Part shown: piece after piece, positions 26,691 to 37,015 of the stretch
Numbering within the stretch: the stretch's first letter is position 1
Layout: each line of letters opens with the position of its first letter
The notes under the pieces: model-generated
What the model was told of the DNA's origin: nothing
Database searches by the model: none
The model's input: the letters and a program-made list of their open reading frames with translations, nothing else
Origin: Nephrocerus scutellatus
Taxonomy: Eukaryota; Arthropoda; Insecta; Diptera; Pipunculidae
Direction of reading: 5' to 3'
Assembly: GCA_947095585.1 (NCBI GenBank)
Contig: OX352763.1
Location: 26,833,462 to 26,897,461 of the forward strand
Length of the DNA stretch: 64,000 nt
Position numbers and translations under genes: made by a program

Positions 26691-26934
26691 TCAGCTAAGG
26701 TGTGCCTGAGCTGAAATTCTATTGCGATGCTTTCTGATTGACAGAATAATATACATAACTACACAGTTAACAGCTAATAGGAGGAGTAAAAGCAGACTGC
26801 TAAACCATAGCCAATCCACTTCACAGTAGGAGTCGTTGGCAAGGTCACACATATATGAAGAAGTGAGATACTTGGCGTTTTGTTCGTTGTCGTGGCCCAA
26901 GAGACAGCTCAGTAAGGCACATAAATTGAAGGAA
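26691..26934 (-). CDS. Candidate small membrane protein, last exon
   Basis: Reading on the minus strand, a strong acceptor (TTTTTTATTGTAG) ends at 26935 and the exon runs to TGA at 26691. It codes for about 80 residues: a Cys/Leu-rich start (SFNLCALLSCLLG), a polar stretch (HDNEQNAKYLTSSYMCDL), a strongly hydrophobic helix (WFSSLLLLLLLAVNCVVMYIIL, in part) and a basic tail (SIRKHRNRISAQAHLS). This is the layout of a single-pass membrane protein with a positive cytoplasmic tail. The first base (T) completes a codon begun by the two leftover bases of the exon at 33605-33654, so the two join in phase. I do not recognise the family. It could also be a chance ORF beside a cryptic acceptor. Confidence 0.45.
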
Positions 26935-27090
26935 CTACAATAAAAAATAAAATAACTAAATAAAATAAATAAGTAAAATAAATTAATAAAATAAATAAAT
27001 TAATCATGTAGATATGAAGAATAATGGTCTAAAATTGCATCCTAGGGGTACACTATACAACACACAAAGAATCAATTCACCTCTTAAATA

Positions 27091-27325
27091 AAATTGGCGC
27101 AACAGACCATTGTGATCCAGAGCATAGCTTCTCGTGACCATTTGTATTTTGTGTATTATATTTAGGCACACATAAGGAAGAAACTATAGAAGGCCATATT
27201 CGAAAGGCGAATTGTAAAGCTTTCTCATTACAGTTATTAATCGGACATTCGCGAGAGATGAGAACTTCTTGATGTTGTTCTGAGATTTGAACTTCCTCCT
27301 CCCAATGTACGTCAACAAGCTTCGT
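27091..27325 (-). repeat. tRNA-derived SINE (family S1), diverged copy
   Basis: The body motifs GGCGCAACAGACCATTGTG, CCATTTG-(A)TTTTG and CGCGAGAGATGAGAAC align with the copies at 19541 and 29079, but with many substitutions. The tRNA-like head is poorly preserved (GATTTGAACTTCCTCCTC instead of GGGATTCGAACC...). An older insertion. Confidence 0.7.
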
Positions 27326-27399
27326 TGGAATCACCACATATTTAACGTTGGCAAAAATGTTGCGAAATATCTAGGCTTCGTAACATGGTGTAGAAAGTA

Positions 27400-27780
27400 T
27401 TTTACTCCCATCAGATCTACCTACGATTTAGAATACCTTCATACGCCCCAAACTTGAGTATAACTGTCATGTTAGGTCAGATACAACCAAAACCACTTTG
27501 TCGACAGAATACAGAACCGAGCAAAAAAAAAAAAAAACTTTTCGGTGACAATAGAAAAATTGCATCGCTAAAACATTGCAGATATATTGCATGCTTGTCA
27601 CTGTTTTACCGCTTTTTTCATCAGCGGTACTCGGTTTCATTACTGTGAATTTAATCGCATTTCTCGCGGCGCCCGGACATCTCCTCCTATTCTCAGTCGT
27701 ACAACACGAATTTAAGGTTTTGCGTGCAGTGCGAACTAATAGTAGTCACTTTCTGGTCATTTTAAATAAAATTTAATAAA
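27400..27780 (+). pseudogene. I/jockey-type LINE C-terminal fragment
   Basis: A degenerate match to the end of the ORF seen at 21213: NRKIASLKHCRYIACLSLFY followed by RFFHQRYS, then a TRRPDI-like stretch and the LINE 3' region. It includes a short poly(A) tract at about 27525-27537. Confidence 0.6.
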
Positions 27781-29078
27781 AAATACTATACGTTCTTTTT
27801 TCTACATAGTTGTTCGAATAGTCGGCTTTAAATTGTATCCCATTTTTGGTAAATATTGCTGAGAACAGCACTGCTTTACATTAATTAATTAGTCTGGTTA
27901 TGACTATAATTGGAAATTTCCGCCAGACTGGAAAAGTTATTAGTTTCTTAATAAAAAAGTTCAAAATGGCATTGTTTTTTAAAACTTTATACTATGTAGG
28001 TAGTATCGTTGGTAGGTATGTAGGTTGTATGTTCGCCGTAAGACGATAATTAAACCCATTCGCTGCGTTCTGTTTACATTAGCAATTAGCCTTGTCATGT
28101 CGCACTAAAAATCGATTGGTGTTTCATTGATACAACAATGTATTACGTACGACATGTTTCGTAAACAGTGAGCGTGACTTGACTGACTGACTGACATTTG
28201 TGTTCTTCGGACGACAAAACGCTGTAATGTTCATGCACGTAGAGGAGGTTCGCAATGTACAACTAAAGTATCAAGAACTTTTCTAGAACTCGCCAACCTC
28301 CATTAGTGTAATAAATTTAATGTTTCGCTTTTACTTATTTCCATCCCTTGCCACCGCTAATTTATTGATTTTTTTTCCAATTTTTTATTAGATTAGATTA
28401 GACACGATAAATTCTCATATAACTTGAAGATTATAACGTAAGTCGCTTACATAGTTTTTCGCCTCTTGAACTAGTGACTGTCTCATTTAAAAAACCGTAA
28501 GAGCTTCTTATTGCCTAATATATTAGCGGTGTTCATTAGCTTAAGCTCGCATTATCCTTAGTGACGATAAGATGAGACAAACGAATTTCTTTAATTTCGA
28601 ATTTCTTGTACATTATCTCAATTTATTTTCGTATCTACGAGTATATCCGGCAGCGATTGCATTAACAAAAAACTGTCAACCTTCATTAGTCATCGCATTA
28701 TTCATCTTCGTCCGTGCTATTACAAGCGGCATCAATTTACTTCGAGCAATTTGCGTGTTTTCTAAAATCTTGCATTGCCTACCGCAAGAGTTTTGTAGTT
28801 GGCTTTGTAGTAAGTAGTTAGAATAAGCCAATGTGGTTTTTGGTTGGTGAGTTGTCTGTAGACTATTCCATGGTGCATACCCTCTCTAGTCTGTTGTGTT
28901 GAAAATTCACGAATATTAAATGTCACTTAACGTCGGGTGTTTTTATTGCTCTTTTGTTGTTGTGCCTTATGATGTCAAAAAAAAATTATTATTAACTTTA
29001 TAATTAAAAACACGACAGTGTTATTCTTCTACTTCTTTTTTAATAATACTGCTAGTTGTATTGTGATATTTTGCTGTT
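27781..29078. other. Intronic DNA without recognised features
   Basis: Includes a GACTGACTGACTGAC run near 28180. No gene or transposon part recognised. Confidence 0.4.
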
Positions 29079-29375
29079 ATAATAATAATATTAATATTCG
29101 GCGCGACAGATCAATGCGGTCCAAGGCCTAGTTTCTCGCAACCATTTGTGTTGAGCATGTATACTTTTGCACACAAATGGAGGGGACCTACAATTCAATG
29201 CCGGATCCGAACGGCGAATTGAGAAGCTTTCCGTGACAAGCTATTACTCTCGGACGTTTGTCAGACTTTCGCGAGAGGTGGGACACCGTGAAAAATACTT
29301 TTGGTGTTACTGGGATTCGAACCAGGGACCCCCTGCTCAGAAGTCCATGCTCTTATCCACTGAGCCACGACACCC
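29079..29375 (-). repeat. tRNA-derived SINE (family S1), well preserved minus-strand copy
   Basis: The minus-strand head reads GTGGCTCAGTGGATAAGAGC, ATGGACTTCTGAGCA and, further on, GGTTCGAATCCC. The A box, a TTCTGAG anticodon-loop-like segment and the B box line up well with tRNA-Arg(TCT), from which the family was probably derived. The ~200-bp body and the ATT-repeat tail match the copies at 19541 and 46815. Confidence 0.85.
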
Positions 29376-29439
29376 ACACACATATTTTCCGTCGCCAAAA
29401 ATGCTGCGAAATGTTTGGGTTTTTTAAACCGGTGCAAGA

Positions 29440-30480
29440 AATATTTCACTCCGTCTGATCTGGCTACTATAATATCTAACCGTTATGTTGCAGGACTTTA
29501 CCACGGGATAGAAATCAAGGGTCGTCGGCGCTTAGAGTATACTCCGGATGGGTAATGTATTCGTACTTGCGACCCGAAGTGGACTACTGGTACTTAGAAT
29601 TTCCTTATGGGCAAGTCTTCGTATTTAGTGGTTCATTTCGTACAATAAATCAGGTCTGTGATAAAGGACAGACGGGAATAGTATATTCCAAAGGCCTAGG
29701 ATGACACGGCATCCTAGTGGCAAATGATGGGGTTCGCGGTTCCGGACGAATGTGCTGCCAGGGTCTGCTTTTGCAATCGCCCAGGCACTCATTCTGAAAG
29801 AGCTGAGTCCCTTGATGTCAGACCTCACCAAGGTCGCGTTGGTACCGCGGGAATTGTCCGTGCTCACAGATAAATAAGGCCGACCGTAAGGTTCGACCGG
29901 TCTGAGGACCCAGCTCGTTCTGTGGATGCAACGCGGGGGCTGCGGTTTACTCTCGAAAGAGAGAACTGCTAATATGGTACTTATTCTCACGAGTATGCTT
30001 AATGGCGTAAGTTAGGAAAGAGCGGGGCTCACGCTCCAACTCACCAACGATGATCTGGCTACTATCTACAAGGCTTTTATTCTCTCTAAACTTGAGTATA
30101 ATTGTCATATTTGTTCTGGTCCGCGTAAAACTACCTTGCACCAATTTTATCGCTTCTTCCACCAGCGGTACTCAAGGGAAATAGCCAGTTGCATGCCACC
30201 TCTCCTTTAATTCAACCATAATACTCGTGGCGCTAGTTTACACTCAAGCTTTTATTTGGACGCGCAGTGAAGTTCGGGGATTCATTCTTCAGCCGTACAA
30301 CAGGTATGTGGAATGTTTTGCCAAGCTATGTCTCTCCACATCACTATGATCCACAGGCATGCAAGACACAAGCTCATAGCCAACTCCTCTTTTCTCCTCC
30401 TTTTCCTTAACGCCCACGCTGTGTCGAGCATTATAGGTGTGCGAACCCCGCGTGCGCAAATTACAAAAAAAAATAGAACG
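29440..30480 (+). pseudogene. I/jockey-type LINE 3' region, degenerate
   Basis: The best-preserved part is 30145-30450. It reads RFFHQRYSREIA, then a stretch related to the protein end at 21213 and 27576, and LCLSTSL-like text toward the ORF end. The upstream half (29440-30080) has only weak resemblance and may be another element. Frames are broken throughout. Confidence 0.5.
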
Positions 30481-32245
30481 CGAAAATACCAGCACATCGC
30501 CCGATTTATGTGCAATGGTCATAAAAAATTGTGTTCAGCACATTCTCCTGTGCAGACGTTTCTGTGGAGAACATTTAAATGACGTTTTGTTCCATAATTA
30601 ATGGCACTGATGGTACTTTAACCCGAAAAAGATTTCTGGTTGCTATCTCAAACACAAACAGAAAGATGGGCGGCTCGTAATGAAAACCCCATTAGTTTAT
30701 TGCGGCTGCTGTTCAACATTTTACCAGTTCCCTAAGAATGACTTGTGCTCTTGAGGCACCTTAACGTACGAGTAACTAGTATACGATTTTTTAATACCAT
30801 AACTACCTCTTACTGTTTTGGTATTAAAAAATTTACATTAACAAACCATTAACTTGCAAATCACGTCATTTAAGTTGGAATGTCGGCGATAATATTTATT
30901 ACGCGCTGCGTTCTCCCACTATTTGCACTTTAGTTGCGATTACTCGAAACACATCACAACGAGAGTTCTGATTACCGTGAGCACAGCAATGTCGGTAACT
31001 TGGAAATTCCTCGCACATACACAGTAAGTTCTTTGCGATTATCTGCAACAAAAAACAGCTACAACAACAACATCAACTTAACGCAAAAGAATCTGTCAAA
31101 AAAGTCAAAGCAACTTGGCATTGATCGGGATTTGCATCAAACGGCAAACGGTCTTGGACGTACCAATTGACATTAACATAATCTAATATCAAATTCACGA
31201 AGTTGAAAACAACAATAGATTAGGCCTTATTGTCTGCCAACTGATGTGTCTAGTGGTGGTTCACAGTGTAGCGTATTGAAATTCTATTCAGATCGCGCGA
31301 TGGCCTGATGGCGGCTCCAAGAAATAGCCAGATCCGCATTTACTCGACAAAGACGGGATTTTCGTCCACTTTAAATTCACAGCAAGTAGCTGTTATTACC
31401 AACGTCGTGGACCTTAGTACAGAAACCACTTTAAACTTATTTCGGGCGGGGGAGTTGGTTCGACTTATTCTTGGAATGCTACAACGACATTCCGAATAAT
31501 CATGAATTAACCACATTTTTAAGGTTTGACATAAGCTGAAACCGAAACTTTACAAACAAAACGCACACAAAGCAGACTTGCCACAATCTGTTGCTCAGGT
31601 ATATGTCCAGGTGCCCAGATGTTTGCATTGTTGTTTGATAGAGAGAAGAGTGAATCACGTTTTGAGCACAGCTGAGCTTATCTGATGACTCTGACGCAGG
31701 GGTCTGATCTGTTGAAGCGATGAGAAGAGCACAACGCAATCACCACCCTGTACAGATTAACGTTTGAGAATCGGTGGTAAAATGTGGAAAAAGAGAAGAA
31801 AACAAAGAGGAGGAATAAAAGCGCCAAACAAGCAAAAAGCATACATATATACCTGAAGGCCATGAAAGGTCGGTTGGTCGGAATTTCGCGTCAGCGGAAT
31901 ACTCGCGCAATGTATCTTTTTGGCTTATTCTTCTATACTTTGGCTGTGAGATTTTCGTTAACGTGAATGTGCACAGTCTTCCCAACAAACAAGCTTGTTT
32001 TGCCAGTTGGTTGATTGGTTGTTGGTTGGGTTTCTGGTCGAAAATATTTGTTTGACTTTTTTGTTTGTTTTTGGTACAGGCACCAATACTGATGACTACC
32101 AATGAATGGCCTAAACTGTATTTGGTCGGGCAGTCTTTCTTGCTTTTTTGCGATGGAATTTTGAAAGCTAATGTGTGAAAAACGAAGAATAATTCTTTAA
32201 ATTTTTTGCATTAACATACTACGAGTATTATGAGTAATTTTCACT
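30481..32245. other. Intronic DNA, one coding-like small ORF
   Basis: Mostly no signal. A 63-codon ATG frame at 31308-31499 (MAAPRNSQIRIYSTKTGF...) has a balanced composition and ends LGMLQRHSE. It lacks recognisable homology and splice context. The rest shows no repeat family. Confidence 0.3.
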
Positions 32246-32249
32246 TTTA

Positions 32250-32800
32250 AATAAAACAACCCATAAAAATTAAAATTTTTCGTGTAAATTCTCTAATTGG
32301 GAATACACAATGTGCCCTTTTTCAGTACCAAATTTTTCCAAAAAGTGTTGTCCATCGGAGATACACATGCGTATAAAATTTGAAGAAATTCGGGTAAACT
32401 TTGTAAACAATTTGTATGCCCCCGACCCCGAGGCCCGATCACTTAAATTTTTTTACAAAAAGTCTTGTCCATCTGAGATACCGATGCGTATAACATTTGA
32501 AAAAAATCGAGAACTTTTTATAAAATTTGTATGGGTGCCCCCGACCCCGTGGCCCGATCACTTCCAAATTTGTATAAACCTGTTGTCCATCGGTGACACA
32601 CATGTGTTTAAAATTTTAAGAAAATGGGTTAAATTTTATAAAAAATAAATATCTGTATGGGAGCTACCCGGTACCCGATACCGAGGCCCCAAATTTTAAT
32701 AGAAAGTGTTGTCACATGTGTGCAAAGTTTGAATAAAATCGAGCTTTAGGAAGTGGATTAAAAATAGATCAAGATCACAAGATTCTACCAGACATACACC
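32250..32800 (+). repeat. Minisatellite-core element family, long copy
   Basis: A terminal segment AACAACCCATAAAAATTAAA and GTAAATTCTCTAAT is followed by four tandem monomers of about 118 bp. Each reads roughly GTTGTCCATC(G/T)GAGATACACATG, (A)TAAAATTTGAA-AAAAT, TTGTATGGG-GCCCCCGACCCCG, GGCCCGATCAC. The end is GGATTAAAAATAGATCAAGATCACAAGATT. Monomer spacing is 117-122 bp. The layout (short unique ends, minisatellite middle) resembles non-autonomous Helitron-like (DINE-1-type) elements, but the family is not proven. Confidence 0.7.
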
Positions 32801-33604
32801 TGGTATTTGCGTACCAGGAGAGCCGACCCCAATTTAGGAAATGGCTACGACAAAGAACAATATCCAGTTGATGGCGCATTCTCTAGTAAGAGATTACTAT
32901 GCAAGTATGCTCTCCTATTCCTATTAACAAACAGTTTAGATTACGATTGACCATGAATTGATAAGAAAATAAGATAAGCTTTAGTGGTACCTCGTTAAAA
33001 GCGCTTATTAAAGCGTTTAGTTCAGCATTCAAATTGGAGTATAGGAGAGCCAAATTTGATTAAATTTTACAAATAAAAATGTAAGTTTTGTAGATTTAAT
33101 TTAAATAAAAAAAGACCAAAATACAGTAGAGTCGCGCTTAGTTGAACACGTTTTATCTCGAATTATCGAATTTTTATCTAATTAAGGGACAATAGCTCAG
33201 CAAAGAGCAAAACATAGACAAATTATTACTGGTAATTAATTTATATTTTTTTTAGTATTAGTATTAGTGGTAACATTTTGTAATTTTAGGAAATTTCAGA
33301 TATTTGAAATCGCAAGCTATGAAAAGATTCTAAGAAAAGATTAAATTTTTTTCTAAGAACGCACGTTTTAAACAACAAAGTACCTACATGGTTGATATTT
33401 CACGTGACTCATTAATTCATTTTGCTCTGAAGAATGACATACAATATATCGTCGATATGCAAAGAAGTCGTTTGCGAAGCCTCTTAGTGGTGGTGCTCTC
33501 ATTCTTTTTCCAAAAAATTACTTTAGAAAAACATTCTGTACGGTGTAGAGCAGAACAACTTTTATTTTACTTAAAGAAGTAATTAAAAACGATTTTTTTC
33601 TTAC
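32801..33604. other. Intronic DNA with a possible pogo/Tigger-like terminus
   Basis: At 33123-33147 the sequence CAGTAGAGTCGCGCTTAGTTG resembles pogo/Tigger-type terminal repeats (CAGTA-A-CTCG-TTA-TCGAA). No second terminus or transposase was found. Otherwise no signal. Confidence 0.3.
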
Positions 33605-33654
33605 CTTTTTGCCTCGGCATCAGACGCCGCACTGCTCTCCATCTTCGACTCCAT
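33605..33654 (-). CDS. Candidate small membrane protein, first coding exon
   Basis: On the minus strand ATG GAG TCG AAG ATG GAG starts a 16-codon segment (MESKMESSAASDAEAK) plus two bases. It ends exactly at AAAAG|GTAAGAAAA, a near-consensus donor, with an in-frame stop immediately inside the intron. The phase (two bases left over) fits the acceptor at 26935, giving a 97-residue protein with a ~6.7-kb intron. The upstream minus-strand sequence (33655-34130) is non-repetitive and leader-like. The join skips any extra exons that might lie between. Inferred, not demonstrated. Confidence 0.42.
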
Positions 33655-34579
33655 CAATCCAGAATTGGCATCTTTTGCACAAAACGCTCTGCTGAATAAG
33701 GCGTTCAGCGACACTAATCAATTAACGATGTCTCAGCCGACTGTCGCGGTGACGCACCAGCAATTTACGCGCTCGAATTAGAAAAAAAAACGGCCATTGG
33801 AGCGGTACCGCATATTGCGTCTCTACATTAGTGGAACTTCCTACCTAAGTAGGCAGACGCAAGGTGTTTGAAGCAAGTAGCTTTTTTTTTCTCTTTTGCT
33901 CACTTGCACAGCGAACCCACTCACTGCTTGTGTGTAGTTTCTTGAATGTATTTGTTCGTTGGCGTCGTTGAACGTTCCACTTGAGCTGAGCTGTCAGCGA
34001 CTGCGCGACTGTGCCACCACCGTACGTACATCTAAGGCTGAAACTTCACAACGCTCCGACATGGCCTTGGAATTGTTGTTTTTGCAGTGGCATTTGTATA
34101 GATAGAGCGATCCACTGCTTAGTAAGTAGGTGGGTGGATATGGATGTATCTTACCATTTATGCCAAAGCTAATGTCAATGCAAAAGTCATCGTTAGTTTG
34201 TTTATTTATTGTGTTGTGTTGTTATTGTTATTATCTGGCCGCCAATGCACTGTCAGAAGTTCTCACCCTAATAAGCAATTCGGCCACATGGACGACTTTG
34301 TATACACAACTTCCAGAATGATTCGTCGGTTAAAATACTAAAGTAATAAACTTTTTAGAACCTAATCGGTAAGACAAAAAACTGCCAGAATCTGCTTATA
34401 GACTTTGGATAAATATTGCGCAAGTAAAACTCAAACTTAAGAATTCTTCACTTTCACTACAAACAACAGACTCCACACAACCACATAAAAAATAAGCCCT
34501 TATTAGTTAGAAAATATGCAATCGAGAAGTAAAACGGGAATTTAAAAGCAATAAAAATAAAATCACTTGCGACACATGA
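33655..34579. promoter_or_regulatory. Possible bidirectional promoter / leader region
   Basis: This is a non-repetitive, moderately GC stretch between two outward-facing candidate first exons (minus at 33654, plus at 34580). It contains CAGTCGCGCAGTCGC-like text on the minus strand near 33985-34005, which could serve as an initiator, and a CGTACGTACG run near 34020. Assignment rests on position and composition only. Confidence 0.25.
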
Positions 34580-34795
34580 ATGTCGGCGGCGCCACAACAG
34601 GCAGATGAGCATCGCAAGAAGAAAATACCAACAAATACTCGAGGAAGAAAAAAAAACAATGGTCAAGTCGGAGACAATAAGCGGCTAGTGCCTAGAACAG
34701 AACGACCGTCCGTCACGGAACTATTTAGAATCGATCGAGCCGACTTTCCAAGCAAACGCTGCAGGATCCATTCACTGGCTTTGGCTTTGAATAAG
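34580..34795 (+). CDS. Candidate first coding exon, unknown protein
   Basis: The ATG frame encodes 72 hydrophilic, basic residues: MSAAPQQADEHRKKKIPTNT, then VPRTERPSVTELFRIDRADF, ending in HSLALALNK directly at a donor-like AAG|GTAATC. If not spliced, the frame stops at 34813. The start context is poor and an out-of-frame ATG precedes it (34576), so the start is uncertain. It could be an alternative bazooka exon, a nested gene, or chance. Confidence 0.3.
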
Positions 34796-34813
34796 GTAAT
34801 CAATACACAATAG

Positions 34814-36179
34814 GTTGTCCGTGTGTACGTGTGCGTCCGTAAGCCAAACAGACCATCATCTAGTACGCTTATGTGACAATATTTTTCTGCGTCGGGCAGT
34901 TGTTGCTTGCCGCAAATTCCATCATGCTCAATGGCGACGCCATGGTGTGGTAATCATCAAGAATCTTCATTCTTCGTTTTAAAGAATACAGAAAGACCAT
35001 ACCTTCGTATACTCTTACTTGTACCACCATCCTCGATTACTATGCCAGTCATTTATTACTTGAAATGCGTAGGCCGTATGCCTTGTTGTTGTGTTGGACA
35101 ATATCGCACATGTTTACAATGAGAGTACAATGGAATAGGCGCAACAGCAAAGCCCAAGCGACGACACACGGCTTGGCGACAAGTTCTAAAAATAAACGTG
35201 AATCGTTCTCTGTGCATCCTTCTTCCTTCATTGATTCATTCAGTTGAGGAGATGACAACCAACCACTCTGTATGTGATAGAACTGAACGAAAAACAAAAA
35301 CGCTGGAGGAATTCTTAAAAGGAACCTTTTTCTTCCTTTGATGATCCAAGCAATTGAATTGAAATGGAGATTTTTTTTTATTTTTACCACCGAACAGGAT
35401 CCGGTTCGAAAAAAGGCACGCTGCCAAACGAATGAGAAGTGATGGAGAGGCAGAACAGTCTTAACAGGGAACTTAAGAACCGAAAATGACACGGTTTCTT
35501 TAATTACAAAGAAGAGTAATGATATTTTTTGTTGTTGAAAGGGTTGTTCGTTGTTTTGAAAGAATTCTTGCGATAGCTCTGGGAAAAGCATTGTTGTTTC
35601 ATTTGCTTCCCCTTACAGTAGTGCAGCAGTTTTATGTTCAAACTAACAAGCGGTAACGGTTCAGCATTTATTTCCATACCAATGGACGGAAATATCAATC
35701 ATCTTCTCAAGCAAATCTTGTATTTTGATGAAAAATTAAATTCTTTTGCAAGGGTGCCTATTGGGGTTTAAGAGTTATGACGAATATATTCGTTTGTAAA
35801 TCACAAAGAAATACTCGGAAATTACAATTGTAATTTTTAGATGATGTTTTAAATGGAAACCAAACCATTACATTATAAACATATCAGAGATTCCAGAGGT
35901 AATTATTGCTTGATGGCAATAACAATAAGGAAGAGGATGTCTGATGTCCAGTTTCCGAAAACTAACAATAAGGATAGAAACCTACTAATAGCTACTGTTC
36001 ACCTGTTGGAATCCATTCTGACCAACTAAAAAGGGGGTCATTGTTATTATTGTCTCAGGAATCACTTTGCTGAATACAATTGTAACGGAGTTTTTTTAGC
36101 CGGGGTTACTCGTATTCTAAGTGTGACCTGGGCTCTTTTGTATTGTGATCGTTAACAAAATTTCTTGGTTTGTGGGAAT
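34814..36179. other. Intronic DNA; a 180-codon minus-strand ORF of doubtful meaning
   Basis: An ATG-started minus-strand frame at 35591-35049 is long for AT-rich DNA, but it is Phe/Ile-rich, lacks known motifs and has no neighbouring gene signal. I treat it as probably non-coding. No repeats recognised. Confidence 0.25.
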
Positions 36180-36305
36180 CTACAGGGGCCGGCGATCGAA
36201 ATGTTTGAAAAATTCATTCATTTTCTGGACGCGCAGGGAATCGATCCCGGTGTACGTGTGGGAGCCAATAGTTCTAACCACTGCACCACCGACACTGACA
36301 TAAGA
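36180..36305 (-). repeat. tRNA-like SINE head (family S2)
   Basis: On the minus strand, GTCGGTGGTGCAGTGGTTAG (A-box region) is followed about 35 nt later by GGGATCGATTCCC (B-box-like), with body sequence running on to about 36185. This is the internal Pol III promoter layout of a tRNA-derived SINE, different from family S1. Only one copy is seen. Confidence 0.55.
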
Positions 36306-36469
36306 TAAATCAGATAAAGCAGTGTCGTTAACAAATGCCGAAATGTTTTTCCTAAATGTTGGACGAATATGAAATTAATATAAATTAAAAACAGGATAGG
36401 ACCTAAAACAGATCCCTGTGGAACACCTATTTTTATATAATTTACTGAGCTTAAACAATTATTTATTTA

Positions 36470-36850
36470 TAAATTCTCTATTAACTTCGCGTGCCCGGAT
36501 AACTGTCGATGGCTGACTGGCTGGCTGGTTGGCCAAATCTTGGGATACATTTTTAACACACTTCTGAAAACCGACTTTATTGAAACTTTGCACACATGTG
36601 TATCTGCGGTGACAACACTTTTTATAAAATTTTGAAAGTGATCAGGCCTCAAGGCCAAGAGGCACCCATATAATTTTTTTAAAAATTAACTAGATTTTCT
36701 TTCCGATAATAACACTTATTATAAAGATTTTCGAAGTGATCGGTCCCCAAGACCGGGGTGCGCATATATAAATGTTTTAAAAATAACCCAGATTTTCTTC
36801 AAATTTTATACACTTGTGTATCTCTGATAACAACACTTTTTATACAAATT
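36470..36850 (-). repeat. Minisatellite-core element family copy
   Basis: The terminal AAATTCTCTATTAACTTCGCG and the GGCTGACTGGCTGGCTGG run are followed by about three monomers with CACACATGTGTATCT, GACAACACTTTTTATA and GTGATCGG. Orientation is opposite to the 32-kb copy. Confidence 0.65.
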
Positions 36851-37015
36851 TGGAATTTACAACTCCTGAAACCAAACTGAGAGTCACTAAAAAAAATGAG
36901 ATCTATTTGAAAAGCACAACATTCTAGTTTTTTATCCTCTTTCAAAAATCTTAGTAAAGGCTGATAGAAATGATAGAAAGTAACGATGCGTTGATCCATG
37001 CATTGGCGATGCATA

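Noticed and set aside
29625..29990. 121-codon minus-strand frame
   Set aside because: Runs antisense through degenerate LINE-like sequence; no recognisable motif and no gene context.
35049..35591. 180-codon minus-strand ORF
   Set aside because: It has an ATG and is long, but the composition is Phe/Leu-rich without motifs, and there is no splice or promoter context. Kept only as a note in the gap entry.
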